A stretch of DNA of 11,973 bases from Lachnospiraceae bacterium (GCA_009787745.1 WQST01000055.1:1-11973); one strand, 5' to 3'; counted from the first letter of the stretch, positions 1-6,917 are shown. Notes: generated by a model not told the origin, from the sequence alone. Made by a program: numbers and translations.

Positions 1-1219
1 GGTTTTTGCGTAGGATGTCGCCCGGGGACGGGACGGATGTCAGGGTGGCGTAAAGGGCTTGTCCGGGGTGGGGGGCGTCGGGGACGCTTACTCCGTCGGG
101 GGTGGTGAGGGCTTTTACGGTGGTTTGGATGTTTTGACCCGATGGTTTCATAATTTCGATTTGATCGCCGACGCTAAATTTGTTTTTTTGCTCGAAGCGG
201 GCGCCGAAAACCTTATCAACAGATTCGATGGTGCCTAAGTAGACGGATTCGTTTAAGTAGGTATTGGAATCGTAGATTTGGTTATTTTGGTCGGGTTTTC
301 CGAAGTAGAAACCTGTCGAGAAGTAGCGGTAGGTACAGCGGGAAATTTCACGGCGGTACCAATCAATGTTATCGCGGTATGTTTGTTCTGAGGTATAGAA
401 GTCGTCGATGGCTTTGCGGTATGTTCTTGTGGCACATGCGATGTAGAGTGAACCTTTCATGCGGCCTTCAATTTTGAAGCTGTTGATTCCCGCTTTGATT
501 AATTCGGGGATATATTCGACCATGCATAAGTCACGCGAATTGAAGATATAGGTTCCGCGTTCGTTTTCGTAGATAGGAAGATAAACACCAGGGCGTTGTT
601 CTTCGACGACGGCGTACTTCCAGCGGCAAGGATGTGTGCAGGCACCTTGATTCGCGTCGCGCCCCGTAAAGTAATTGCTAAGAAGGCACCGCCCTGAGTA
701 TGATATACACATCGCTCCGTGAATGAAACTTTCGATTTGCATGTCTGCCGGAATCTTTTGGCGGATTAAAGCGATTTCTTCTAAGCTAAGTTCACGAGCG
801 GCGACTACTCTCTTTATACCTTGCCGATACCAGAAATTATACGTAAGGTAGTTAGAGTTATTTGCTTGTGTTGATATATGAATGGGGATTTCGGGGCAGA
901 TATCTTGTGCTAACGTGAACATGCCGGGGTCGGCGATGATAAGCGCATCAGGATGAATCTGCTTTAACTCGGTGAAATATTTCTCCGCTTCATTTAGATC
1001 ATCATTATGGGCTAAGATGTTCGCGGTTATATAGACTTTAACGCCATTATCATGCGCAAAGTTAATTCCCTTTTCTATTTCCGAAATACTAAAGTTTTTT
1101 GCTTTTGCGCGCAGGCTGAAAGATTCTCCGCCGATGTAGATGGCGTCTGCTCCGAAATTAACCGCTGTTTTGAGGACTTCTAGGCTTCCGGCGGGGATTA
1201 GTAGTTCTGGTTTTTTCAT
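1..1219 (-). CDS. U32 family peptidase-like protein, TrhP/YrrO-type tRNA hydroxylation protein (3' end cut by window)
   Basis: The frame is open for 406 codons from an ATG at 1219 to the left edge, with no stop. It begins MKKPELLIPAGSLEVLKTAV, the usual U32 N-terminus, and carries the family signature around residues 163-198 (ESFIHGAMCISYSGRC, then RDANQGACTHPCRW), with four cysteines at 171, 178, 194 and 198. EGRMK at 251-255 is also typical. Proteins of this type (B. subtilis YrrN/YrrO, E. coli YegQ) are named peptidases but are known to be needed for prephenate-dependent 5-hydroxylation of wobble uridine 34 in tRNA. The last visible residues, GDILRKN, resemble the C-terminus of YrrO-size proteins (about 420 residues), so probably only a few codons are missing. 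The gene follows trmR by 12 bases, and AGGA overlapping the trmR stop serves as its ribosome binding site. Which TrhP paralogue it corresponds to cannot be decided here. Confidence 0.9.
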   Translation of the reverse strand, partial: MKKPELLIPAGSLEVLKTAVNFGADAIYIGGESFSLRAKAKNFSISEIEKGINFAHDNGVKVYITANILAHNDDLNEAEKYFTELKQIHPDALIIADPGMFTLAQDICPEIPIHISTQANNSNYLTYNFWYRQGIKRVVAARELSLEEIALIRQKIPADMQIESFIHGAMCISYSGRCLLSNYFTGRDANQGACTHPCRWKYAVVEEQRPGVYLPIYENERGTYIFNSRDLCMVEYIPELIKAGINSFKIEGRMKGSLYIACATRTYRKAIDDFYTSEQTYRDNIDWYRREISRCTYRYFSTGFYFGKPDQNNQIYDSNTYLNESVYLGTIESVDKVFGARFEQKNKFSVGDQIEIMKPSGQNIQTTVKALTTPDGVSVPDAPHPGQALYATLTSVPSPGDILRKN

Positions 1220-1231
1220 TATTTTGTTTCC

Positions 1232-1879
1232 TTAAGTTGACGACGAAAGTTTGTAGCTCACAGCCACACCATCGCCGATATCCAAAATCTCTGTGCAGAG
1301 GGTCTCGCAATGTTTGATTTCATATAGAAAATCGCGCATTCTTCCGTGAATTGTTCGGTCGCGTCTGGTGATTGCGTAGCGTGATTCGAGGATATCCCCA
1401 TCTTGCAGGACATTATCTGTAATTAGGATACCACCCGGATTTAGAAGCTTTAGAATATCAGATAATAAATTTAGATACTGCCCCTTCGCAGCATCCATAA
1501 AGATAAAATCAAACGGTTCGGTCAAACCCTTTATAATACCAAGCGCATCACCTGATAATAGCGAAATCTGCTTTGTTTTTCCATGCTTAAGAAAATTGCT
1601 TTCCGCCGCCTTGATCCGCGCTTCATCTCTCTCAATCGTAATTATTTCGCAATCTTTCGGTGCATACTCGCTCATCAATAATGCCGAAAAACCAATCGCG
1701 GTTCCGATTTCTAAAATTCGCCGCGGCTTATGCATCGTCAAAAAGAATTTGATTAAACCTTGCGCTTCACGGCATATGACAGGGATGTCATTTTCTTTCG
1801 CAAGCGATTCTAACTCTTCTAAATAATGAACATGCCCCGAGTCAAGTGATGCAATAAATACTGCACTTCTATTATTCAT
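1232..1879 (-). CDS. trmR: SAM-dependent O-methyltransferase, TrmR/YrrM-like (tRNA 5-hydroxyuridine methyltransferase)
   Basis: This is a 215-residue class I methyltransferase of the caffeoyl-CoA O-methyltransferase fold. SAM motif I is LEIGTAIGFS at 56-65. The acidic residue of motif II is in TIERDE near 81-86. FIFMDAAKGQY (125-135) and ITDNVLQDGD (153-162) supply the metal and substrate residues expected in the family, and RRDRTIHGRMRDF is at 172-184. B. subtilis YrrM (TrmR) methylates 5-hydroxyuridine 34 to 5-methoxyuridine, and its gene lies directly before the U32 genes, as here. The specific tRNA role rests on that shared gene order; the fold alone would allow another O-methyltransferase. 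The ATG at 1879 is the only good start, because an in-frame stop lies seven codons upstream. Its ribosome binding site (AGGAAA) is weak and rather far away. It follows the MltG-like gene by 27 bases. Confidence 0.85.
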   Translation of the reverse strand: MNNRSAVFIASLDSGHVHYLEELESLAKENDIPVICREAQGLIKFFLTMHKPRRILEIGTAIGFSALLMSEYAPKDCEIITIERDEARIKAAESNFLKHGKTKQISLLSGDALGIIKGLTEPFDFIFMDAAKGQYLNLLSDILKLLNPGGILITDNVLQDGDILESRYAITRRDRTIHGRMRDFLYEIKHCETLCTEILDIGDGVAVSYKLSSST

Positions 1880-1906
1880 ATTACTGCTTTGATTTTCCTA
1901 TTTCCT

Positions 1907-2284
1907 TTAGTCTTCATTATCCGCCGACATCACGGCCAACATCTCCGAAGCGGTCATAACGGTACTGAGATCATAAATCCCCGGCTTTACCTCGCCGCGG
2001 TATTCTGATAGCAACTCTTGCGCTACAAACAAATCGGCATCTTTGATTAAGCCTTTATCCTTTAGCATCTCTGCCAGACCTCTGACGGTATAATCTTCAG
2101 GAACCGCAACTGTTATTGTTCGTCCGCCCGAACGTGAAACAGGCTCTTCCGCAAATACGCGATAGCCGAAATCATAAGCCAATATTGCTGTTCGGTAGAC
2201 AAATGTAACAATCATAAAAAGGGCGATTCCTTTTACAATCGTTTCAAAAACTGCTCCAATTAGGTGTTTAACACTTGTGTTCAT
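1907..2284 (-). CDS. short MltG/YceG-like membrane protein lacking the transglycosylase catalytic domain
   Basis: This 125-residue protein has one predicted membrane segment at about residues 17-36 (IVKGIALFMIVTFVYRTAIL), then an extracytoplasmic domain. It matches the N-terminal, LysM-like part of MltG: the stretch from VAVPEDYTVRGLAEML through KGLIKDADLFV to VKPGIYDLS and ASEMLAVMS near the end. Full MltG is about 330-380 residues and cuts nascent glycan strands with a catalytic glutamate in the later domain. That domain is absent, and a proper stop follows ADNED, so the protein ends where catalysis would begin. In B. subtilis the equivalent place before yrrM is held by full-length mltG (yrrL). 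The start is ATG 2284, preceded by AAAGGG six bases away; the TTG two codons upstream overlaps the spacer. It may bind peptidoglycan or regulate a real MltG elsewhere, which is inference. I see no frameshift remnant in the 27 bases before trmR. Confidence 0.72.
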   Translation of the reverse strand: MNTSVKHLIGAVFETIVKGIALFMIVTFVYRTAILAYDFGYRVFAEEPVSRSGGRTITVAVPEDYTVRGLAEMLKDKGLIKDADLFVAQELLSEYRGEVKPGIYDLSTVMTASEMLAVMSADNED

Positions 2285-2290
2285 ATGCAA

Positions 2291-2296
2291 CCCTTT
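2291..2296 (-). promoter_or_regulatory. ribosome binding site of the MltG-like gene
   Basis: AAAGGG on the minus strand lies six bases before ATG 2284. It supports that start over the TTG at 2290, which would touch the site directly. Confidence 0.7.
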
Positions 2297-2298
2297 TA

Positions 2299-2628
2299 CT
2301 ATTCAAAATCCAAAGCCAACGTAATACACTTATTTATATCTTGCATCATTCGGCAAAATGAAATTTCTGCGCTGAGGAAATCACTGACTACTGTTTTTTC
2401 AATAATCGCTTCATATTCCTGTTCCAAACAATCTATCTTGTCAAGCAGTCCGTCCGCCGGTTCTGTCGTTTGGAGTTCAAAATTCTTAAGCCGATATTCA
2501 TTCACCTTTTCATATAGTTCCGGATCTTTTTTAATAATATCCAAACTATTACGATAATCGTGATAAACTTCTGTCTTTTGAATATCTTGCGCAAATTTCA
2601 TTGTAGCTTCTTCGATTGTGTTTAGCAT
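2299..2628 (-). CDS. YlbF/YmcA (Com_YlbF) family protein
   Basis: The product is a 109-residue, probably all-helical acidic protein beginning MLNTIEEATMKFAQDIQKTE. It has the family layout: a first helix with TEVYHDYRNSLDIIKKDPEL, a middle KVNEYRLKNFELQ stretch, and a C-terminal amphipathic helix (FLSAEISFCRMMQDINKCI). In B. subtilis, YlbF and YmcA join YaaT in the Y-complex, which influences RNase Y-dependent mRNA processing and development. Whether this protein does the same is unknown. Its gene lies 15 bases after rnjA and 14 bases before the MltG-like gene, so it is probably co-transcribed with RNase J. The start was set at ATG 2628 because GGAGG at 2635-2639 is six bases away; an upstream TTG at 2631 would be too close. 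Family assignment is from overall pattern rather than catalytic residues, so confidence is moderate. Confidence 0.75.
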   Translation of the reverse strand: MLNTIEEATMKFAQDIQKTEVYHDYRNSLDIIKKDPELYEKVNEYRLKNFELQTTEPADGLLDKIDCLEQEYEAIIEKTVVSDFLSAEISFCRMMQDINKCITLALDFE

Positions 2629-2634
2629 CAAAAA

Positions 2635-2639
2635 CCTCC
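2635..2639 (-). promoter_or_regulatory. ribosome binding site of the ylbF-family gene
   Basis: GGAGG on the minus strand, six bases before ATG 2628, lies in the 15-base gap after the rnjA stop and fixes the start of the next gene. Confidence 0.8.
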
Positions 2640-2643
2640 ACTC

Positions 2644-4320
2644 TTAAATTTCCATAAATATTGGTACAATCATCGGACGTCTTTTCGTCTTCTTCCAAAT
2701 AAATTCGTTTAAATTCTCAATGATTATACTTTTTATTTTGCCCCAGTCGCTGATATTTTTCTTTTCGCATTTTTCGATGATGTCGCGGGCAAGACGCCTT
2801 GCTTCATCAAGTAAAGCATCCGCTTCTTTTACATAAACAAATCCGCGTGAGTAGATCTCAGGCCCGCTGACAATATGATTATCCATATAATCAAGCGCCG
2901 CTACGACGATTAATATTCCGTCCTCCGATAAAAGGCGGCGATCACGTAAAACGACATTCCCGACATCACCGACCCCCAAACCATCGACAAAAACCGTCCC
3001 GACAGGAACCCTTCCGCTAACCGTTGCTTCTTCCGACGATAACGCTAAAACATCTCCTGATTGCAAAATAAAAATTCTTTCTTTCTCAATACCAAGCTGT
3101 TTTAAAATTTTGGCTTGCGCAATCAAATGCTTATATTCACCATGCACGGGAATTGCGAATTTCGGCGCGAGAAGGGTATATAATAGCTTGATTTCTTCCT
3201 GACAGGCATGTCCCGAGACATGGACATCCTGAAAAATGACATCCGCACCTTTTCTCAGCAAATCATTAATGACATTAGTTACCGCTTTTTCATTGCCCGG
3301 TATCGGATGGGAAGAAAAGATAACGGTGTCTTTGGGGCCGATAGAGATTTTCTTATGCATATCCCCCGCCATCCGGCTAAGCGCCGCCATACTTTCGCCT
3401 TGGCTTCCCGTTGTAATAATAACCGTTCTTTCGTCGGGATAATTCTTAAGCTGTTCAATATTTATAAGAGCATTAGCGGGTATCCGCAAACAACCCAGTT
3501 TCGTCGCTGTTTCGATAACATTTACCATACTGCGGCCTTCAACCACGACCTTACGGCCAAATTTTTCGGCGGAATTGATGATCTGCTGAACGCGGTCTAC
3601 ATTCGATGCAAAGGTCGCGATTAAGATTCGGGTGTCTTTATGCTCTTCAAAAATTTGGTCGAAGGTATGTCCGACCGTTCTTTCCGACTGGGTGAAACCG
3701 GGACGTTCGGCATTGGTAGAATCACACATCAACGCCAAAACCCCCTTACGACCTAACTCGGCAAAACGCTGTAGGTCAATCGCATCGCCGAAAACGGGGG
3801 TATAGTCAACTTTAAAGTCGCCCGTATGAACTATTATCCCCACGGGGGTATGAATAGCGAGCGCGGCGGCATCGACGATGCTATGATTGGTTTTGATGAA
3901 CTCAACGCGAAAATGCTTGCAGTCCATTGCATCACCGAATTTCATGACTTTCCGCTTGGTTTTTTCCATGAGGTTATGCTCTTGCAAGCGGTGTTCAATA
4001 ATACCCATTGTCAGCTTCGTGGCATAAATCGGGACGTTTATTTCATTTAAGACATACGGCAATGCGCCGATATGATCCTCATGACCGTGGGTGATTACAA
4101 ATGCTTTGACTTTATCAATATTATCCTTTAAAAATGTGATGTCGGGAATAACCAGATCGATTCCGAGCATATCTTCTTCGGGAAAAGCTAATCCGCAATC
4201 CACAACAATAATACTGTCTTCATATTCGAAAGCAGTAATATTCATTCCAATTAACTCAAGACCTCCCAAAGGGATGATCTTAAGCCGGGATTCACTGCCC
4301 CGTTCAGTTTTTTTTCGCAA
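2644..4320 (-). CDS. rnjA: ribonuclease J (metallo-beta-lactamase/beta-CASP RNase)
   Basis: This is a 558-residue RNase J, matching the usual length of about 555. RNase J is a 5'-to-3' exonuclease and endonuclease acting in mRNA turnover and rRNA maturation. The zinc site is clear: THGHEDHIGALPY at 77-89, NHSIVD at 145-150 and HTGDFKVD at 165-172. The beta-CASP part shows CDSTNAERPGFT at 199-210, ATFASNVDRVQQI at 235-247, EGRSM at 261-265, HVSGHA at 367-372 and PVHGEY at 391-396; the C-terminal domain follows. The longest frame begins at TTG 4332, but that codon contains the first G of GGAGG. The better start is TTG 4320, five bases after GGAGG, giving MRKKTERGSESRLKIIPLGG. It lies 23 bases after the DUF1292 gene. 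Whether the genome has a second RNase J cannot be seen, so the rnjA label is the generic one. Confidence 0.96.
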   Translation of the reverse strand: MRKKTERGSESRLKIIPLGGLELIGMNITAFEYEDSIIVVDCGLAFPEEDMLGIDLVIPDITFLKDNIDKVKAFVITHGHEDHIGALPYVLNEINVPIYATKLTMGIIEHRLQEHNLMEKTKRKVMKFGDAMDCKHFRVEFIKTNHSIVDAAALAIHTPVGIIVHTGDFKVDYTPVFGDAIDLQRFAELGRKGVLALMCDSTNAERPGFTQSERTVGHTFDQIFEEHKDTRILIATFASNVDRVQQIINSAEKFGRKVVVEGRSMVNVIETATKLGCLRIPANALINIEQLKNYPDERTVIITTGSQGESMAALSRMAGDMHKKISIGPKDTVIFSSHPIPGNEKAVTNVINDLLRKGADVIFQDVHVSGHACQEEIKLLYTLLAPKFAIPVHGEYKHLIAQAKILKQLGIEKERIFILQSGDVLALSSEEATVSGRVPVGTVFVDGLGVGDVGNVVLRDRRLLSEDGILIVVAALDYMDNHIVSGPEIYSRGFVYVKEADALLDEARRLARDIIEKCEKKNISDWGKIKSIIIENLNEFIWKKTKRRPMIVPIFMEI

Positions 4321-4325
4321 ATTTA

Positions 4326-4330
4326 CCTCC
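4326..4330 (-). promoter_or_regulatory. ribosome binding site of rnjA, deciding a TTG start
   Basis: GGAGG (minus strand) is followed after five bases by TTG at 4320. No ATG lies near it. The site overlaps the codons of a longer nominal frame, which shows that the longer start is not used. Confidence 0.8.
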
Positions 4331-4343
4331 AAGTTAGCTATTG

Positions 4344-4616
4344 CTATTCTTCACGATTATCTAGGGTGATATCTTCTAATAAACTATTAAAAACTGCCGC
4401 CACCGCATCCAGAGTTACGTCGTCTGTAACGATTTCGTAAATGCTTTCCGAATCACCGGTTTTGCTAATATCTTTCAATATTAAAGCTTCACCGTCCTCA
4501 TCGGCTTCCGAATCCGTGACCAGTAAATAGTTAATCCCCCCTACTTTTGTTTGTTCTAAAATATAAAAGGCATCCCCTTCGGAATTACCATCGGTTTTAA
4601 ACACTATTTTTTCCAT
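4344..4616 (-). CDS. DUF1292 family protein (YrzB-like)
   Basis: This small, strongly acidic protein has 90 residues. It begins MEKIVFKTDGNSEGDAFYIL and includes a beta-rich stretch, GGINYLLVTDSEADEDGEAL, followed by ILKDISK and a variable acidic tail. The pattern of a YLLVTD strand followed by acidic residues and a final EDITLD helix region fits DUF1292, whose members lie between ruvX and mltG in many Bacillota (yrzB in B. subtilis). No biochemical function is established. It overlaps the end of ruvX by 20 bases, so it is probably translationally coupled. AAGGG at 4624-4628, inside ruvX, lies seven bases before its ATG. Assignment rests on both sequence character and gene order. Confidence 0.85.
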   Translation of the reverse strand: MEKIVFKTDGNSEGDAFYILEQTKVGGINYLLVTDSEADEDGEALILKDISKTGDSESIYEIVTDDVTLDAVAAVFNSLLEDITLDNREE

Positions 4617-5052
4617 ATAAATACCCTTGTAATATCAAAACCGCCGCAATCATATCGACGTAATTTTTGTGTTTTTCTTTCTTGATACCTAGTTCGTTCA
4701 TTGTTTCGATGGCTTCAAAGGTGGTCAAACGCTCATCCCAAAGAGTTACCTTAAGCCCGCTTCTGCGCTCCAGTTTTTCTTTAAACGCTAAGGTCTTTTC
4801 CCCTCTCTCCCCGTATGTAAGAGGATTGCTTGTATCATCAGGATCGTCCATATTATACGGCATCCCCAGAACTATTTCGTTTACTTCATATTCCTTGATT
4901 AATTCCTCGATTCGGGCTAATGTCCTGCGCTGTTTGTCCTCATCTTTTCGGCGGATGATTTCAATTCCCTGCGCTGTCAGAAGCAAGGGGTCGCTGATAG
5001 CGACACCGACAGTTTTCGCGCCGAAATCAAGTCCCATGATTCTCATTCCCAT
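4597..5052 (-). CDS. ruvX: Holliday junction resolvase-like RuvX/YqgF
   Basis: This 151-residue RNase H-fold protein shows the family's ordered motifs: MGLDFGAKTVGVAISD at 6-21 with the catalytic aspartate D9, EIVLGMPYNMDD in the middle, LWDERLTT, and DMIAAVLILQGYL near the end. RuvX/YqgF was first proposed as a Holliday junction resolvase; in E. coli it is also implicated in 16S rRNA 5'-end processing. That second role suits the RNA-related neighbours. The gene starts at ATG 5052, with GGAG about ten bases upstream. A second in-frame ATG at 5046 is possible and would give MRIMGLDFG, the more common N-terminus in the family. It lies 30 bases after ireB and overlaps the following DUF1292 gene by 20 bases. 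Confidence 0.95.
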   Translation of the reverse strand: MGMRIMGLDFGAKTVGVAISDPLLLTAQGIEIIRRKDEDKQRRTLARIEELIKEYEVNEIVLGMPYNMDDPDDTSNPLTYGERGEKTLAFKEKLERRSGLKVTLWDERLTTFEAIETMNELGIKKEKHKNYVDMIAAVLILQGYLYGKNSV

Positions 5053-5082
5053 ACAGTAGCAACTCCAATATCTAGCGTCACA

Positions 5083-5379
5083 CTAGTAGCCTTGGTTTTG
5101 GATGTATTCGGTCAGTAATTCTTCCACTAACTCGTCGCGCTCAACCTTCATAATCATGCTTCGGGCGCTGTTATGGCTGGTGATATAGGTGGGATCACCC
5201 GACATGATGTAGCCGACGATTTGATTTACGGGGTTATAACCTTTTTCCGTTAATGCTTTATAAACTACTGCCAAAGTGCTTTTGACGGTTATTTCCTTAC
5301 ATGCTTCAACTGTAAAAAACTGAGTATTTCCTAAATCCTGAATATTATCAATGGTATTATCGTTATCATTATTATTCAT
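5083..5379 (-). CDS. ireB: IreB family regulatory phosphoprotein (DUF965, YrzL-like)
   Basis: This 98-residue protein carries the highly conserved DUF965 core: VVYKALTEKGYNPVNQIVGY followed by MSGDPTYITSHNSAR, then KVERDELVEELLTEYI. In Enterococcus faecalis, IreB is phosphorylated by the transmembrane Ser/Thr kinase IreK on N-terminal threonines and lowers cephalosporin resistance. Here the flexible N-terminus is rich in Asn and Asp and has Thr9 and Thr19 as possible sites, which is inference. The gene is first in the string ireB-ruvX-DUF1292, the same order as yrzL-yrrK-yrzB in B. subtilis. GGAG nine bases before ATG 5379 is the ribosome binding site. A 108-base gap with a promoter-like sequence separates it from mtaB. 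Confidence 0.95.
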   Translation of the reverse strand: MNNNDNDNTIDNIQDLGNTQFFTVEACKEITVKSTLAVVYKALTEKGYNPVNQIVGYIMSGDPTYITSHNSARSMIMKVERDELVEELLTEYIQNQGY

Positions 5380-5421
5380 TATCCGACTCCAATCTTAAGT
5401 AAATTCAGTTAGCCTATTCAT

Positions 5422-5450
5422 ATATTACCCCAAATATTGGAACAATTCAA
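5422..5450 (-). promoter_or_regulatory. candidate sigma-A promoter upstream of ireB
   Basis: On the minus strand, TTGAAT (5445-5450) and TAATAT (5422-5427) are separated by exactly 17 bases, in the 108-base gap between mtaB and ireB. The -10 lies about 40 bases before the ireB start. It would drive the ireB-to-trhP string independently of mtaB. No clear terminator for mtaB is visible in the same gap, so read-through is also possible. Confidence 0.5.
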
Positions 5451-5487
5451 TAGTTTGTAGTATGAAAAGATATTCTTCGCCTGCGGC

Positions 5488-6822
5488 TCAGAAACATGTC
5501 ATAACCCCCTCCGTTAAATGCCCGCTAATTTTAGTATTAACCAACATTCCTGAATGAAATACTTGATTGTCTGATTTATTATCCAAAATGGCGGTTCTAA
5601 TATACTCCGCAGTATAACCAAACCAATATTTTTTATCTGCAATTACTTTCATATCTTCCGGTATAACCGAAACATTCCTGCCTATAAAAGCATTCCGATA
5701 CTCATCAGACATTAATTTATCAAGCATAATTAACCGGTTACTGCGTTCTTTTTTGACCTTTGCCGTAACCTGCTCAGGCATTATCGCCGCCGCTGTCCCT
5801 TTACGTTTCGAGTACGGGAAGACATGCATTTCATAAAAGGATACCTGACGGATGAAATTCTCCGTCTCAATAAATTCCGCTTCTGTTTCGCCCGGAAAAC
5901 CGACGATAATATCGGTGGTAATGGCAGGCTGATAATCCTCTCCGTATTTTTCTTTGTATGCGCTCCGGATTTTCTTAACCTTTTCGTAGTAATCGGCGGT
6001 TTGATAATGACGGTTCATCCTCTTCAAAGTCGTATCACAGCCGCTTTGTAAAGATAAATGAAAATGGGGGCAAACTTTTTCCAGCGAGACAATCCTTTTC
6101 ACAAATTCGTCACTAATAATCCCCGGTTCCAGCGAACCTAACCTAATTCTGCTTAATTCTGTTATTTCAGCGGCTTTTTCGATTAAATTAAGTAAATCAT
6201 CAGCGCCATTTCCGTAAGAACTTAAATTAATCCCCGTCAGGACGACTTCACGGCAACCCTTGTTGACTAATTCGGTCAATTCGCTGATTACCGCCTCCGC
6301 TTCACGGCTTCTGGCTCTCCCGCGGGCATACGGGATAATACAGTATGAGCAAAATTGATTACAACCATCCTGAATCTTAACGAAAGCCCTAGTATGCTCT
6401 TTTACTTCTTTTAAAGCCATTTCCTCGTAAGCTATTTCATTATCTAAATCGATAACGGCTTTTCGGTTAGACCCCTGCCTGTTTCCGATGTATTCATTTA
6501 GCAGCGGTATCAAGTCATTTTTACGGTTGTTCCCAATCGCCAAATCAATCGAAATTTCTTTTAGGGATTCTTCATCGACCTGAACCAAGCAACCAACGGC
6601 GACAATAATCGCCTGCGGATTTTTATGGCGCGCACGGCGGATTATTTTACGGCTTTTTAAGTCGGCGGTATTCGTTATTGTACAGGTATTTATTATGTAA
6701 ATATCGGCTATTTCATCAAAAGGTACAATCAAAAAGCCATTTGCCTGTAAATTTTGTTGCATAACGTCCACTTCATAACTATTCACTTTACAGCCCAGAT
6801 TGTATAGTGCGACATTTTTCAT
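5488..6822 (-). CDS. mtaB: tRNA (N6-L-threonylcarbamoyladenosine(37)-C2)-methylthiotransferase MtaB
   Basis: The product is a 444-residue radical-SAM methylthiotransferase. It converts t6A37 to ms2t6A37 in tRNAs reading ANN codons, using two iron-sulfur clusters. The N-terminal UPF0004 domain has the three cluster cysteines C11 (YNLGCKVNSYE), C47 (NTCTITN) and C78 (VGCLVQ). The radical-SAM motif CxxxCxxC is at 154-161 (DGCNQFCSYCIIPYARGRAR), and the last 60 or so residues form a TRAM-like domain. LGCKVNSYE and NTCTITNTAD favour MtaB (YqeV type) over MiaB or RimO. The start is ATG 6822, six bases after GGAG; a 17-codon upstream extension is open but lies in the promoter region and has no family similarity. 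In B. subtilis this gene follows prmA and rsmE directly; here nifS, thiI and an opposing HPr-like gene lie between. Confidence 0.95.
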   Translation of the reverse strand: MKNVALYNLGCKVNSYEVDVMQQNLQANGFLIVPFDEIADIYIINTCTITNTADLKSRKIIRRARHKNPQAIIVAVGCLVQVDEESLKEISIDLAIGNNRKNDLIPLLNEYIGNRQGSNRKAVIDLDNEIAYEEMALKEVKEHTRAFVKIQDGCNQFCSYCIIPYARGRARSREAEAVISELTELVNKGCREVVLTGINLSSYGNGADDLLNLIEKAAEITELSRIRLGSLEPGIISDEFVKRIVSLEKVCPHFHLSLQSGCDTTLKRMNRHYQTADYYEKVKKIRSAYKEKYGEDYQPAITTDIIVGFPGETEAEFIETENFIRQVSFYEMHVFPYSKRKGTAAAIMPEQVTAKVKKERSNRLIMLDKLMSDEYRNAFIGRNVSVIPEDMKVIADKKYWFGYTAEYIRTAILDNKSDNQVFHSGMLVNTKISGHLTEGVMTCF

Positions 6823-6828
6823 AACAAA

Positions 6829-6832
6829 CTCC
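6829..6832 (-). promoter_or_regulatory. ribosome binding site of mtaB
   Basis: GGAG on the minus strand, six bases before ATG 6822, places the start at MKNVALYNLGCK instead of 17 codons further upstream. Confidence 0.75.
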
Positions 6833-6843
6833 AATAAATTTGT

Positions 6844-6873
6844 ATTGTTTAGGCATTGACATTTACTGCTCAA
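6844..6873 (-). promoter_or_regulatory. candidate promoter of mtaB
   Basis: On the minus strand, TTGAGC (6868-6873) and AACAAT (6844-6849) are 18 bases apart, about 20 bases upstream of the mtaB start. The -10 match is only fair (4 of 6). The element overlaps the opposing promoter of the HPr-like gene, so polymerases could interfere with each other. Confidence 0.35.
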
Positions 6874-6884
6874 AGACTTACTAT
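6856..6884 (+). promoter_or_regulatory. strong sigma-A promoter of the HPr-like gene
   Basis: A perfect -35 TTGACA (6856-6861), a 17-base spacer and a -10 TACTAT (6879-6884) precede the plus-strand gene. A near-ideal ribosome binding site AAGGAGGT (6903-6910) follows, seven bases before the ATG. The quality of both signals suggests high expression of the small gene. Confidence 0.75.
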
Positions 6885-6917
6885 ATATGTGAAATATAAT
6901 ATAAGGAGGTAAGTTTT

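Noticed and set aside
65..102. Possible G-quadruplex in the plus strand
   Set aside because: Four G runs are present, but the last loop is about 14 bases and the region is coding; it is kept only as part of the composition finding.
3208..3624. 138-codon plus-strand open frame
   Set aside because: It is antisense to the beta-CASP region of rnjA, with no family features; it is a shadow of the codon pattern.
4667..5059. 130-codon plus-strand open frame
   Set aside because: It is antisense to ruvX, and its Ser/Arg-rich composition is typical of shadow frames.
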